From Tubulanus polymorphus (taxonomy: Eukaryota; Nemertea; Palaeonemertea; Tubulaniformes; Tubulanidae), in assembly GCF_964204645.1 (NCBI RefSeq), contig NC_134034.1, positions 9,545,414 to 9,609,413 on the forward strand: a stretch of DNA of 64,000 bases. The letters are read 5' to 3'. Shown here piece after piece: positions 63,886 to 64,000 of this stretch. The notes beneath the pieces were generated by a model. The model searched no databases. It saw only the letters and a program-made list of their open reading frames with translations, and was not told where the DNA came from. Within the stretch, counting starts at the first letter, position 1. Each line of letters opens with the position of its first letter. The position numbers and the translations under genes are program-made.

Positions 63886-64000
63886 GAGCTAACACCAATG
63901 ACACCGGGTGGATCCTCACTCGCCATGAGTGGAATCCTCCATTGCCATAAATGAAATCCCGTATGGACACCTGAGGGATCCTCACTTGTACCGGAAACCC
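63885..64000. repeat. GGATCC-type dispersed repeat, inverse, cut by window end
   Basis: ACACCGGGTGGATCCTCACT, GAGTGGAATCCTCCATTGCC and GGGATCCTCACTTG are reverse copies of the 55.3-kb unit. Confidence 0.75.

Overview
This is nuclear DNA from an animal. Coding sequence is sparse and split into short exons with GT/AG junctions. Introns run from 88 bp to 17.7 kb. The rest is AT-rich and crowded with minisatellites, microsatellites, MITE-like elements, tRNA-derived SINE fragments and dead LINE 3' ends. The two recognisable genes are bilaterian families. A lophotrochozoan invertebrate (mollusc, brachiopod, phoronid or annelid) is my best guess from repeat style and protein divergence, but that is inference. 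No rRNA, intact tRNA, CRISPR or prokaryotic gene organisation is visible.

Layout. 0-7 kb: a 39-bp satellite, a tRNA-derived SINE, a 91-bp tandem repeat and probable LINE 3' ends. 7.11-7.74 kb, minus strand: first exon of a paraxis/scleraxis-type (TCF15/SCX) bHLH transcription factor gene. 9.1-11.3 kb: a palindromic element, a minus-strand LINE remnant and a SINE-like fragment. 11.3-21 kb: a long block with no recognisable exon, rich in CpG and trinucleotide repeats, holding a 20-bp satellite. 21.8-61.2 kb, minus strand: nine exons of an RBMS/alan-shepard-type RNA-binding protein gene. Most of these exons are absent from any simple ORF list because they are short. They join in frame into 371 residues with two RRMs and a conserved C-terminus. 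The extreme N-terminus is missing; one weak candidate first exon lies at 62.3 kb.

The RBMS introns hold almost all the repeat diversity: TTAA-flanked MITEs with CCCTTTC ends, a 360-bp MITE with about 45-bp terminal inverted repeats inserted at a TA, a CAGGGTG-ended MITE, a LINE 3' end, five-site 39-bp satellite expansion (four in the gene, one at the window start), 77-bp arrays carrying a Pol III box-B-like motif, and arrays of 18, 29, 33, 35, 46, 56 and 60 bp.

The two genes are unrelated in mechanism: one is a DNA-binding developmental regulator, the other a single-stranded nucleic-acid-binding post-transcriptional regulator. I saw no sign that they act together. I found no new multi-gene system. 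The most interesting signals are the origin of satellites from transposon ends, the nested MITE with a readable empty site, and a short hairpin tandem array with paired stem changes.
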